Origin: an uncultured Oscillospiraceae bacterium
Lineage (GTDB): Bacteria; Bacillota; Clostridia; Oscillospirales; Oscillospiraceae
Direction: 5' to 3'
NCBI GenBank assembly: GCA_910579595.1
Contig: CAJTVM010000061.1
Span: 1-15,929 of the forward strand
Length of the DNA: 15,929 bases
A program made the position numbers and the translations under genes. Below, piece after piece: positions 1-5,904 of this stretch; the first letter of the stretch is position 1, and each line of letters opens with the position of its first letter. Under the pieces are notes generated by a model. It did no database searches, was not told the DNA's origin, and saw only the letters and a program-made list of their open reading frames with translations.

Positions 1-240
1 GCTGCCAGCATGATATGGATGCAGGTATTTCATCACCCCAGGGGAAAAGCACAAATGACAGGGAACAGCCCTGTCATGGCGTTTCTGGTATTTACTTGTC
101 TTTTTTATGGTGATAATCTCCTTTATATTTTTGAATATTGTTTTTCAAGCGGTCGTGTGTCTCTCGCTCTTTCTGAAATTAGTATAGCGTGGGGCAAAGA
201 AAAACCTGTACTCTAACAACGACATGTGCTATAACGAAGA

Positions 241-271
241 AAAGAAAAAAGCAGACTTCCCAAAAGTCTGC
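241..271 (-). terminator. Rho-independent terminator, minus strand
   Basis: An 8-bp perfect stem (251-258 with 264-271, loop of 5) is followed on the minus strand by a T6-C-T4 run (complement of 240-250). No minus-strand gene ends nearby, because the ferredoxin gene at 606 has its own terminator. It therefore probably ends a small RNA or an unrecognised transcript. Confidence 0.6.
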
Positions 272-282
272 AAAATCCATCG

Positions 283-319
283 ACGAGTGGCAATTTTTAG
301 AAATTCCCACTCGTTTTTT
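283..319 (+). terminator. Rho-independent terminator, plus strand
   Basis: An 8-bp stem (283-290 with 307-314) is extended after one mismatch by five more pairs (292-296 with 301-305) around the loop TTAG. It is followed by six T residues (314-319). It would end a transcript entering from the left. No plus-strand gene is visible before it. Confidence 0.6.
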
Positions 320-556
320 CGCTCGGCAGCTTGAAAACTTGTAAAAAGACGTTGGATATTGAAAAAATCAGCTTGCATCTTCCAGCAAACATGCTCATAC
401 TTCTAAAAACTCGCTCGATTTGTCAAAGAATCCGTTAATTAGGCATAAAAACGCTTGATTATAGGACAAAAAACTGAATATCCACATGTGGCAAAATATC
501 GGCGGCGGCGGAAAACTATCCACAAAAACTGCCACAACGGGGCTGCCTCACACCGG

Positions 557-588
557 AAAAGAGGGGAACAGGTTTCCCTGTTCCCCTC
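557..588 (-). terminator. Terminator of the PerR operon
   Basis: A perfect 12-bp stem (561-572 with 577-588, loop of 4) is followed on the minus strand by TTTT (557-560). It lies 18 nt after the stop codon of the BFD-like gene and closes the perR-rubrerythrin operon. Confidence 0.8.
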
Positions 589-605
589 AGATAAAAGCTC
601 AAAGT

Positions 606-782
606 TTACTTCTTGAACTGCTCTACCAGCTCGGCCACCTTGTCCTCGCAGCCGCCGCAGTGGGTAGCCGCCCCAGTGGCCTCTTTGACTGCCTCCAGAG
701 TAGTGTGGCCGGCCTCCACGGCAGCCTTGATGGCGCCCACAGTGACGTCGCCGCAGAAGCATACGGTCTCGTTCAGATCCAT
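606..782 (-). CDS. BFD-like [2Fe-2S] small protein
   Basis: This 58-residue protein has Cys8-X-Cys10 and Cys42-X2-Cys45 separated by 31 residues. That is the cysteine pattern of the BFD-like [2Fe-2S] domain found in bacterioferritin-associated ferredoxin and NifU/nitrite-reductase central domains. It is the whole domain and nothing else, with no signal peptide or membrane segment, so it should be a soluble electron carrier. The ATG at 782 follows a good AGGAGG site. The gene starts 17 nt after the reverse rubrerythrin stop and shares its operon and terminator. I infer, without direct proof, that it passes electrons to the rubrerythrin or senses its redox state. A role in iron release, as for Bfd, is the alternative. 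Confidence 0.85.
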   Translation of the reverse strand: MDLNETVCFCGDVTVGAIKAAVEAGHTTLEAVKEATGAATHCGGCEDKVAELVEQFKK

Positions 783-799
783 CAGATGCGCCTCCTGAA

Positions 800-1387
800 T
801 TACTTGAAGTACCGCTCCAGCAGGCCCTTCAGGGCGCGGCCGTGGCGGGCCTCGTCGCGGGCCATCTCGTGGACGGAATCATGGATGGCGTCCAGGCCGT
901 TCTTCTTGGCGCATGCGGCCAGGTCGAACTTGCCCTTGGTAGCGCCGAACTCGCAGTCCACACGCCAGGCCAGGTTCTTGGCGGTGCTGGCGGTCATGTT
1001 GGGCTCCAGCTCCGTGCCCAACAGCTCGGCGAACTTGGCGGCGTGCTCGGCCTCCTCATAGGCGGCCTTCTCCCAGTACAGGGCGACCTCGGGATAACCC
1101 TCGCGGGCGGCAATGCGCGCCATACACAGGTACATACCCACCTCGCCGCACTCGCCGTTGAAGTTGGCCATCAGCTGCTCCAGGATATACTTCTTGTCCT
1201 CGTCGCTAATGTCGGGGTTGTCCTTCACGGTCTTGGCGTAAATGCCGTACTCATGCTCGGCGGCCAGCTTCATCTCGCCCTCCTGCAGGGTGAACTTGGA
1301 GCCGGCAACGTGGCACACGGGGCACTCAGCGGGGGGGTTCTCGCCTTCGTAGACGTAGCCGCACACAGGGCAGATCCATTTTTTCAT
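800..1387 (-). CDS. Reverse rubrerythrin (rubredoxin N-terminal)
   Basis: The 195-residue protein begins with a rubredoxin-type iron site (Cys6-X2-Cys9 and Cys22-X2-Cys25). A ferritin-like diiron four-helix domain follows, with carboxylate and histidine ligands visible in E79/E82, the EEAEH stretch ending at H115, and RDEARH ending at H182. In classical rubrerythrin the rubredoxin part is at the C-terminus; here the order is reversed, as in the oxygen- and peroxide-induced reverse rubrerythrins of clostridia. These proteins reduce hydrogen peroxide to water in the cytoplasm with electrons from NADH or ferredoxin routes. The ATG at 1387 has a GGAGG site 10 nt ahead. Upstream in-frame codons run into perR and were not used. 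It lies between perR and the BFD-like gene, which fits PerR control. Confidence 0.93.
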   Translation of the reverse strand: MKKWICPVCGYVYEGENPPAECPVCHVAGSKFTLQEGEMKLAAEHEYGIYAKTVKDNPDISDEDKKYILEQLMANFNGECGEVGMYLCMARIAAREGYPEVALYWEKAAYEEAEHAAKFAELLGTELEPNMTASTAKNLAWRVDCEFGATKGKFDLAACAKKNGLDAIHDSVHEMARDEARHGRALKGLLERYFK

Positions 1388-1406
1388 GATAGTTTTCCTC
1401 CAAATG

Positions 1407-1796
1407 TTAAGATTCTTTGCAGTCTGCGCATAGACCGCGGACAATAACCTCACAGTCTTGGACCGTGAAATCATATTGCACGCTGAGCTGCTCCACGCGG
1501 TCCTGCCCCGGCGACATCGGGGGCAGATCCACAACGCAGCCGCAGCGGTTGCAAATAAAATGGGAATGGGGGCAGGTCCGGCCGTCATACCGCTCCTGGC
1601 CGTTCACCGTGCCCACCCGGCGTATCAGTCCCTGGGCGTTCAACTGGTTCAGGTTGCGGTAGACGGTGGCCAGGCTCAGGTCAGGATAGTCCGGCTTGAG
1701 CTGGCGGTAAATCCCGTCCGCCGAAGGATGATCCCGGGAGCCTTGCAGCAGGGACAGCATGGCGTCCCTTTTTTTGCTCTGTCGGACAATCGCCAT
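1407..1796 (-). CDS. perR: PerR-type Fur-family peroxide regulator
   Basis: A 129-residue Fur-family repressor. Set against Bacillus subtilis PerR with a constant offset of 14, all five regulatory metal ligands are present: H23, D71, H77, H79 and D90 (PerR H37, D85, H91, H93, D104). The aspartate at the last position is a PerR feature rather than Fur or Zur. The structural zinc site is C82-X2-C85 with C123-X2-C126. The winged-helix DNA-binding part is residues 1-65. PerR senses peroxide by iron-catalysed oxidation of histidines and then releases DNA. I chose the ATG at 1796, 10 nt after AAGGG, because the TTG three codons upstream touches that site. It heads the operon, with a palindromic operator 30 nt upstream that suggests autoregulation. 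Confidence 0.88.
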   Translation of the reverse strand: MAIVRQSKKRDAMLSLLQGSRDHPSADGIYRQLKPDYPDLSLATVYRNLNQLNAQGLIRRVGTVNGQERYDGRTCPHSHFICNRCGCVVDLPPMSPGQDRVEQLSVQYDFTVQDCEVIVRGLCADCKES

Positions 1797-1825
1797 CTGA
1801 AACAAACCCTTGCATTGAATTGAGG

Positions 1826-1856
1826 TACTTAACAGGAATGATTCCTGTTAAGTACA
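1826..1856 (-). promoter_or_regulatory. 31-bp perfect palindrome, likely PerR operator
   Basis: Two 15-base arms (1826-1840 and 1842-1856) are exact reverse complements around one central base. The core GAATGATTC has the 7-1-7 symmetry of Fur/PerR boxes but departs from the AT-rich PerR consensus. It sits right at and downstream of the -10 element of the perR promoter, where a bound repressor would block transcription. Assignment to PerR rests on position. Confidence 0.7.
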
Positions 1857-1883
1857 ATACCACAGCCGAGTCCATTTGTAAAG
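1855..1883 (-). promoter_or_regulatory. Sigma-70-type promoter of perR operon
   Basis: On the minus strand TTTACA (1878-1883) is followed after exactly 17 nt by TATTGT (1855-1860). The start of transcription would fall inside the operator palindrome. Confidence 0.55.
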
Positions 1884-1929
1884 AGGTTTTTCCAGAAAAA
1901 ATAAAAATATTCTTCTCTGGCGCAAGAAA

Positions 1930-1960
1930 AAAAGCCCATCGGTTTTCCGATGGGCTTTTT
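1930..1960 (-). terminator. Terminator after CD1247-type gene
   Basis: A perfect stem (1930-1942 with 1947-1959, loop TTTT) is flanked by A7 at 1927-1933 and T5 at 1956-1960. It can act on both strands. It ends the yqeG-to-CD1247 transcript a few bases after the stop codon at 1966. Confidence 0.85.
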
Positions 1961-1965
1961 CGCGC

Positions 1966-2391
1966 TTATTCGTCATCAGAGCCGCCGGATTCCTCGTCCT
2001 CGAAGGACAGGGCGAATTTGCCGCCGCAAGCGGGGCAGTCCACCACGCCGGCGGCCAGGGCCTCGTCGTCCACCACCAGATCTTCGCCGCAGGTGGGGCA
2101 GGGGATCTCGAAGAAGTCCTCGTCCAGATCATCGTAGTCCTCGAACTCGGCATCCTCCTCATCCTCATCGTCGAACACCGCGTCCTCCAGATCGGCCACG
2201 GTATCCCCCAGGGCGTCCAGCTCCTCGTCGAACTGGTCCATAGCGGCGTCCATGCTGTCCAGCTGCTGGCCCACTTCCTTCAGCACGTCCAGCATCTCGG
2301 AAAGGATCCGGGCCTCGCCGGACTTTTTGCTGTCCAGGTCCAAACCATCGTACAGGCCCTGGATATAGGCTACTTTTTCGGTAATGGTCAT
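1966..2391 (-). CDS. CD1247-type acidic zinc-ribbon protein
   Basis: A 141-residue, very acidic protein. Residues 1-70 are predicted helical and coiled-coil-like. Residues 72-96 are almost all Asp and Glu. A zinc ribbon follows with C98-X2-C101 and C119-X2-C122, and the tail is acidic again. The N-terminal part matches my recollection of the clostridial family named after CD1247, usually found beside efp. No biochemical function is established to my knowledge. The AAAGGAG site 6 nt before the ATG fixes the start. It is the last gene of the efp cluster and ends at a strong terminator. The acidic, ribbon-bearing form suggests a binding partner of nucleic-acid-handling machinery, but that is a guess. 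Confidence 0.8.
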   Translation of the reverse strand: MTITEKVAYIQGLYDGLDLDSKKSGEARILSEMLDVLKEVGQQLDSMDAAMDQFDEELDALGDTVADLEDAVFDDEDEEDAEFEDYDDLDEDFFEIPCPTCGEDLVVDDEALAAGVVDCPACGGKFALSFEDEESGGSDDE

Positions 2392-2408
2392 GATACGCTC
2401 CTTTGCAT

Positions 2409-2439
2409 TGTCACGCTGCGCAGCCGTCTGCTCCGCGCT
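2409..2439 (-). repeat. Short intergenic repeat, copy A
   Basis: Between the efp stop and the next start. It shares AGCGCGGAG at one end and GGCTGC plus the 12-base CGCAGCGTGACA at the other (minus strand) with copy B at 3099-3232. It is much shorter because the centre is missing. Confidence 0.5.
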
Positions 2440-2441
2440 GA

Positions 2442-3008
2442 TTACTTGCAGCGTTCAAGATACTCGCCGGTACGGGTGTCGATGCGGATCTTGTCGCCGG
2501 GGTTGATGAACAGGGGCACCTTGATCTCCGCGCCGGTCTCCAGGGTAGCGGGCTTGGTGACGTTGGTAGCGGTGTCGCCCTTCACGCCGGGGTCGGACTC
2601 GGTGACCACCAGCTCCACGAAATTGGGAGGCTCCACGCCGAACACGCTGCCTTTGTAGGACATGACCTTACAAGTCATATTTTCCATGACGAACTTAAAG
2701 TTGTCGCCCAGAACGTCTTTGTTCACGGGCAGCATCTCATAGGTCTCCATGTCCATGAAGTAGTACAGGTCGCCATCGTTGTAGCTGTACTCCATGTCCT
2801 TGCGGTCCACGAAGGCCTGCTCAAACTTGGCGGTGGGGTTGAAGGAGGTCTCGGTGACGGCACCGGTGATGACGTTCTTCATCTTGGTGCGCACAAAGGC
2901 CGCGCCCTTGCCGGGCTTGACGTGCTGGAACTCAACGACCTGCATGACCTTGCCCTCCATCTCGAAGGTCACGCCGTTGCGGAAATCGCCTGCGGTAATC
3001 ATTGCCAT
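2442..3008 (-). CDS. efp: Translation elongation factor P
   Basis: A 188-residue EF-P with its three beta-barrel domains. EF-P enters the ribosomal E site and relieves stalling at consecutive prolines. The modified-loop sequence KPGKGAAF is present, with the tip lysine at K34, the position modified in other bacteria. The C-terminal signature (PPNFVEL, then DPGVKGDTA) is complete. The ATG at 3008 has GGAGG 9-10 nt ahead. A second ATG two codons on would give the more usual MITAGDF start, but its spacing is worse. It has its own promoter and follows the M24 peptidase gene, the common Firmicutes pairing. No lysine-modifying gene (such as epmA/epmB or ymfI) is in the window. Confidence 0.97.
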   Translation of the reverse strand: MAMITAGDFRNGVTFEMEGKVMQVVEFQHVKPGKGAAFVRTKMKNVITGAVTETSFNPTAKFEQAFVDRKDMEYSYNDGDLYYFMDMETYEMLPVNKDVLGDNFKFVMENMTCKVMSYKGSVFGVEPPNFVELVVTESDPGVKGDTATNVTKPATLETGAEIKVPLFINPGDKIRIDTRTGEYLERCK

Positions 3009-3062
3009 TGGTATCGTCCTCCAATATCGTAAGTTTTAGTTATCCGAAGAATCAATCAATAT

Positions 3063-3091
3063 ATTATACCCTATATCCGTACCAATTGCAA
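3063..3091 (-). promoter_or_regulatory. Promoter of efp
   Basis: On the minus strand TTGCAA (3086-3091), 17 nt, then a perfect TATAAT (3063-3068). Transcription would start about 50 nt before the efp ATG, so efp can be expressed apart from the upstream peptidase gene. Confidence 0.75.
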
Positions 3092-3098
3092 GAGGTTT

Positions 3099-3232
3099 TG
3101 TCACGCTGCGAAGCAGCCAAGATGTTCTGCCGCTTTCGCTGCGGCTCAGGCAAAACCCAGTCCCGCCATGCGGGCCTTGGGCTTTTGCATTCGCTCCGCT
3201 CCAAGCTCCCTCACTGCCTGCTTCTCCGCGCT
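3099..3232 (-). repeat. Intergenic repeat, copy B, rich in hairpins
   Basis: It starts right after the stop of the M24 peptidase gene and ends just before the efp promoter. It contains a row of short dyads: around 3106-3117, around 3130-3144, and a larger one at about 3150-3187 with arms rich in GCAAAA and TTTTGC. Its two ends match copy A (2409-2439). No coding capacity was seen. It looks like a palindromic intergenic element of the REP/MITE kind, though the family is not recognised. Confidence 0.5.
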
Positions 3233-3235
3233 TCT

Positions 3236-4300
3236 TTACAGAATGATGAGCTGCTTGGGGGAGTGGGTGATGTCGATGCAGCCGCCCTCGGTGAGCATGA
3301 TCACGTCCTCAATGCGCACGCCGAACTTCCCGGGCAGGTAGATCCCCGGCTCGGCGGACAGCAGCGCCCCGGCGGGGATGGGCTTGTCGTTGCGGGTGTG
3401 GAAGCCGGGATCCTCATGAATCTCGATGCCCAGGGAGTGGCCGAAGCCGTGGCCAAAGTACTCGCCGTAGCCCGCGTCCTCAATGACCTTGGCGGCGGCC
3501 TCATGGACCTCCTTGCCGGTGACCCCGGCGTGGGCCGTGGCGATGCCGGTGAGCTGGGCCTTGAGCACGGTGTTGTACACCAGCTCCATTTCCTCAGAGG
3601 GCTGGCCCACCGCCACGGTGCGGGTCATGTCGGAGCAGTAGCCTCCCACCACGCAGCCGAAGTCCATGGTGACGAACTGCCCTTTCTGGATCACGTCGGG
3701 GCCGGGGACGGCGTGGGGCTTGGAGCCGTTGGGGCCGCAGGCCACGATGGGGTCAAAGGAGTTGCGCTCGGCGCCCTTGCGGGCCATGATATAGGTCAGC
3801 CGCGCGGCCACCTCGCTCTCGGTCAGGCCGGGCTTGATAAAGTTGAGGATTTCCAGCAGGGCCTCGTCGGTGATGCGCTGGGCCTCCTTCATGGCGGCCA
3901 GCTCGTCCGCGTCCTTCACCTGGCGCAGCTCGGTGAGCAGCTCGGAGGCGGGGATGAACTCGGCCTCCACATTCTTTGTCCAGATCGTGTGGTCGGCCAC
4001 GGACATATACTGCTCCTCAAAGCCCAGCCTGGACACGCCGGCCTCTTTCACCAGATCCCCCACCAGATCACGGTATCTGACCCCCTTGGGGAGCTGGGCC
4101 ACCTGCGCCCCTGTAATCTGCTGCTGGGCGGCCTCGATGTACCGGGAATCGGTGTAGTACCAGGTCTTGTCCGGGGTAATCAGGGCCACGCCCTCCCCGT
4201 GGAAGCCTACGGCGTAGAATTCGCCGGGGGCACTGGTGACCAGCATGGCGTCCAGGCCGCGGTCTTTCAATTTTTCCGCAATTTTCTCAAAATGGGTCAT
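3236..4300 (-). CDS. M24 Xaa-Pro aminopeptidase
   Basis: A 354-residue pita-bread metallopeptidase (Xaa-Pro aminopeptidase or dipeptidase) that cuts the bond before proline in short peptides in the cytoplasm. The N-terminal creatinase-type domain spans about 1-125 and the catalytic domain 130-354. All five dinuclear metal ligands are seen: Asp in MDFG (about 211), Asp in CSDMTRT (about 222), His in the FGHGFGHS stretch (about 284), Glu in SAEPG (about 313) and Glu in GVRIED (about 327). I start at the ATG at 4300, 9 nt after AAGGAG. The ATG three codons earlier abuts that site and leaves no spacing. It lies upstream of efp, a pairing conserved in Firmicutes. Xaa-Pro specificity versus prolidase cannot be settled here. 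Confidence 0.92.
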   Translation of the reverse strand: MTHFEKIAEKLKDRGLDAMLVTSAPGEFYAVGFHGEGVALITPDKTWYYTDSRYIEAAQQQITGAQVAQLPKGVRYRDLVGDLVKEAGVSRLGFEEQYMSVADHTIWTKNVEAEFIPASELLTELRQVKDADELAAMKEAQRITDEALLEILNFIKPGLTESEVAARLTYIMARKGAERNSFDPIVACGPNGSKPHAVPGPDVIQKGQFVTMDFGCVVGGYCSDMTRTVAVGQPSEEMELVYNTVLKAQLTGIATAHAGVTGKEVHEAAAKVIEDAGYGEYFGHGFGHSLGIEIHEDPGFHTRNDKPIPAGALLSAEPGIYLPGKFGVRIEDVIMLTEGGCIDITHSPKQLIIL

Positions 4301-4324
4301 GGGAAACATCTCCTTGCAATTAAT

Positions 4325-4426
4325 TTAAAATAAGTGAAATATAAAAGGTATGCAGCAAATTATGATAGCACCTATTACGCAAACTGTAATAACATATATG
4401 GCTTTCTTATGTTCATCTTTTTTCAT
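4325..4426 (-). CDS. 33-aa single-span membrane peptide
   Basis: A short ORF in the gap between the endonuclease IV-like gene (19 nt away) and the M24 peptidase (24 nt away), in the same direction. The first eight residues are charged (MKKDEHKK), followed by a roughly 24-residue hydrophobic helix with three cysteines (C16, C25, C26), as expected of a tiny inner-membrane protein with the positive end inside. A GGGGG run lies 9 nt before the ATG. It is AT-rich unlike both neighbours. I do not recognise a family. The layout argues for a real gene, but it could be chance in an AT-rich gap. Confidence 0.5.
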   Translation of the reverse strand: MKKDEHKKAIYVITVCVIGAIIICCIPFIFHLF

Positions 4427-4445
4427 TTTGTTTTTCCCCCTGCAT

Positions 4446-5309
4446 TCATCCGGGAATGTCCTGTAGAAAATTTTGATAAATCTTTTTCATGGTCAGCGCG
4501 TCCTCCGCCTGGGTGCCCGCGCTCTCACAGATAAAGGTGGGGCTCCACCCCCGCGCCGCCACCGCCTCCGCCAGCGGCGCCCAGTCCGGGCCGTAGCCCC
4601 CGTCGCCGGCGAAGGTGCGGTGGCACTTCTCCCCGCCGTTGGGGGTGAATTCGATGTGGGAGAAGTGGCTGTGGAAGCGGCTGGCCCGCTCACGGCCCAA
4701 AACCTCCTCCATGCGGCCCAGCATCCGCTCCATGGCCTCGGCCCCGTTATCCGCGCCTAAAGAGCGGGCGTACAGGTGCCCGAAATCCACGCAGGGCAGA
4801 AGCCGTTCGTCCAGGGTGCAAAGCTCCAGCACCTCGTCCAAATCCCCCAGCTGGTTGATCTTGCCCATGGTTTCCGGGCACAAGGTGATATGGCCAACCC
4901 CCGCGCCGTCGCAGGCGGCGACAACCTCCTTCAAAGAACGCAGGGCAATGTCCTGGGCCTCCCGCCGGGTGCGCTTCATCAGCGCCCCGGAGTGGATCAC
5001 CACCCGTTTTGCCCCCATCCAGTCCGCCACCAAACAGGCTCCGGTGATATAGCCGACGGTTTTCTTCAGCGCGTCCGGATCGGGGTTGGCCAGGTTGATG
5101 AAATAGGGCGCGTGGAGGGACAGGGCGATCCCGTGCTCCACGGCGGCCAGGCCCACCTTGCGGGCGGTGGCCTCCCCCACGTGCACCCCCTTGCCGCACT
5201 GGTACTCGTAGCAGTCCAGGCCGATTTCCGCCAGCCAGCGGGGTGCGTCCGCCGACGATTTATAGGGAAAGTTTTCCGCGTTCCCCGCGGGGCCGAAGAT
5301 GGCGCTCAC
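4446..5309 (-). CDS. Endonuclease IV-like TIM-barrel protein (AP endonuclease 2)
   Basis: A 287-residue TIM-barrel protein of the endonuclease IV/xylose-isomerase-like superfamily, about the length of Nfo. In E. coli Nfo nine residues bind three zincs. Eight have counterparts here: H66, H106, E146, D175, H178, H218, H230 and E262. The ninth (Asp229 in E. coli) is Lys228. I recall a similar GEKxH version in archaeal and clostridial homologues, so this may be a subfamily trait. Likely work: incision at abasic sites in DNA repair; a sugar isomerase is the alternative. The GTG start overlaps the yqeG stop by 4 bases (GTGA), implying coupled translation. Confidence 0.8.
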   Translation of the reverse strand: MSAIFGPAGNAENFPYKSSADAPRWLAEIGLDCYEYQCGKGVHVGEATARKVGLAAVEHGIALSLHAPYFINLANPDPDALKKTVGYITGACLVADWMGAKRVVIHSGALMKRTRREAQDIALRSLKEVVAACDGAGVGHITLCPETMGKINQLGDLDEVLELCTLDERLLPCVDFGHLYARSLGADNGAEAMERMLGRMEEVLGRERASRFHSHFSHIEFTPNGGEKCHRTFAGDGGYGPDWAPLAEAVAARGWSPTFICESAGTQAEDALTMKKIYQNFLQDIPG

Positions 5310-5809
5310 AGCGTTTCCCCCTTTCCGGACAGCAGGCGGAAGGGAACCTCCACGGCGTAGCGCAGATACCGCCCCGGATTGCCCGCCAGCTGGATAGGCC
5401 GCACCAAAATGGCGGATATCCCCGCCCTGTTGCCCCCCAGCACGTCGGTAAACACCTGGTCGCCCACGATGGCGGTCTGTTCCCGCGTCACCCCCATCTG
5501 TTCCATGGCCCTCAAAAAGGAGGGGGTCTTGGGCTTGCCCGCGTGGCCGATGAAGGGCACGTCCAGCCCTTCGGCGAACATCCGGGGGCGGTTCTCGTGC
5601 CTGTTGTTGGACAGGATGAACAGCGTCACCCCGTGGGCGTTCAAATCGTCCCGCCACGCCTTCAGCCGCTCGTCCGGCAGGGGTACACCGTAGGGGACCA
5701 GGGTGTTGTCCAAATCCGCCAGCAGCAGCTTGATGCCCCGGCGTTCCAACGCCGCGCCGGTGATTTCATAAATATCATGAGCCGTGAAACTGGCCCGGAA
5801 CCATGCCAT
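5306..5809 (-). CDS. YqeG-family HAD phosphatase
   Basis: A 167-residue HAD subclass IIIA protein. Motif I is DLDNT with the nucleophile D32 and acid/base D34. Motif II is S67 in LSNN. Motif III is the lysine near 92-94 in GKPK. Motif IV is GDQVFTD (116-122). These match the YqeG family, known from Firmicutes and cyanobacteria; the plant PGPP1 enzyme in this family dephosphorylates phosphatidylglycerophosphate. A lipid or small-molecule phosphatase role is inferred here. The ATG at 5809 has GAAGG 6 nt ahead. It is the first gene of the minus-strand cluster, with a promoter 55 nt upstream, and it overlaps the endonuclease IV-like gene. Confidence 0.88.
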   Translation of the reverse strand: MAWFRASFTAHDIYEITGAALERRGIKLLLADLDNTLVPYGVPLPDERLKAWRDDLNAHGVTLFILSNNRHENRPRMFAEGLDVPFIGHAGKPKTPSFLRAMEQMGVTREQTAIVGDQVFTDVLGGNRAGISAILVRPIQLAGNPGRYLRYAVEVPFRLLSGKGETL

Positions 5810-5863
5810 AATATACCTTCTATTCCGCCCGGGACGGGCATATGTTTTGATGACGACGCTTAA

Positions 5864-5892
5864 ATAATAGCACGAAATTCTACCGTTAGCAA
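5864..5892 (-). promoter_or_regulatory. Promoter of yqeG cluster
   Basis: On the minus strand TTGCTA (5887-5892), 17 nt, TATTAT (5864-5869). It lies between divergent genes and is the only good candidate for driving yqeG and the genes after it. Confidence 0.5.
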
Positions 5893-5904
5893 GGGGGAAC
5901 TCTC

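Larger units (their letters stand above)
241..452 (-). ncRNA. Candidate small RNA (unrecognised)
   Basis: A perfect TATAAT lies on the minus strand at 458-463, though the -35 is poor. About 200 nt downstream sits the strong minus-strand terminator at 241-271. The stretch between lacks a credible ORF and contains the long 283-314 hairpin. This is the only argument for a transcript. I recognise no RNA family in it. Confidence 0.2.
1..560. other. AT-rich gene-poor region at left edge
   Basis: No open frame here has both a good ribosome site and protein-like composition, and the base content is clearly more AT-rich than the rest of the window. It holds a perfect 9-bp hairpin at 55-63/69-77, a minus-strand terminator (241-271) and a plus-strand terminator (283-319). 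On the minus strand an AAAGGAG at 118-124 is followed 9 nt later by ATA at 106-108, and that frame stays open to the edge of the window. It could be the 5' end of a cut gene with a lost or unusual start, but I cannot support it further. Confidence 0.5.

Noticed and set aside
10..216. 68-codon plus-strand open frame at the left edge
   Set aside because: No ribosome site before its ATG codons, no recognisable pattern, and a perfect hairpin lies inside it.
478..524. Two near-matches to the DnaA box (ATATCCACA at 478-486 and CTATCCACA at 516-524), hinting at a replication origin
   Set aside because: Only two sites, each with one mismatch, with no dnaA, dnaN or AT-rich unwinding repeats nearby. 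They may be chance in AT-rich DNA.
3002..4333. 443-codon plus-strand open frame opposite the M24 peptidase gene
   Set aside because: Antisense shadow of a gene with all five metal ligands. Composition is biased (Gly, His, Leu, Val) and it crosses the intergenic repeat and efp promoter.
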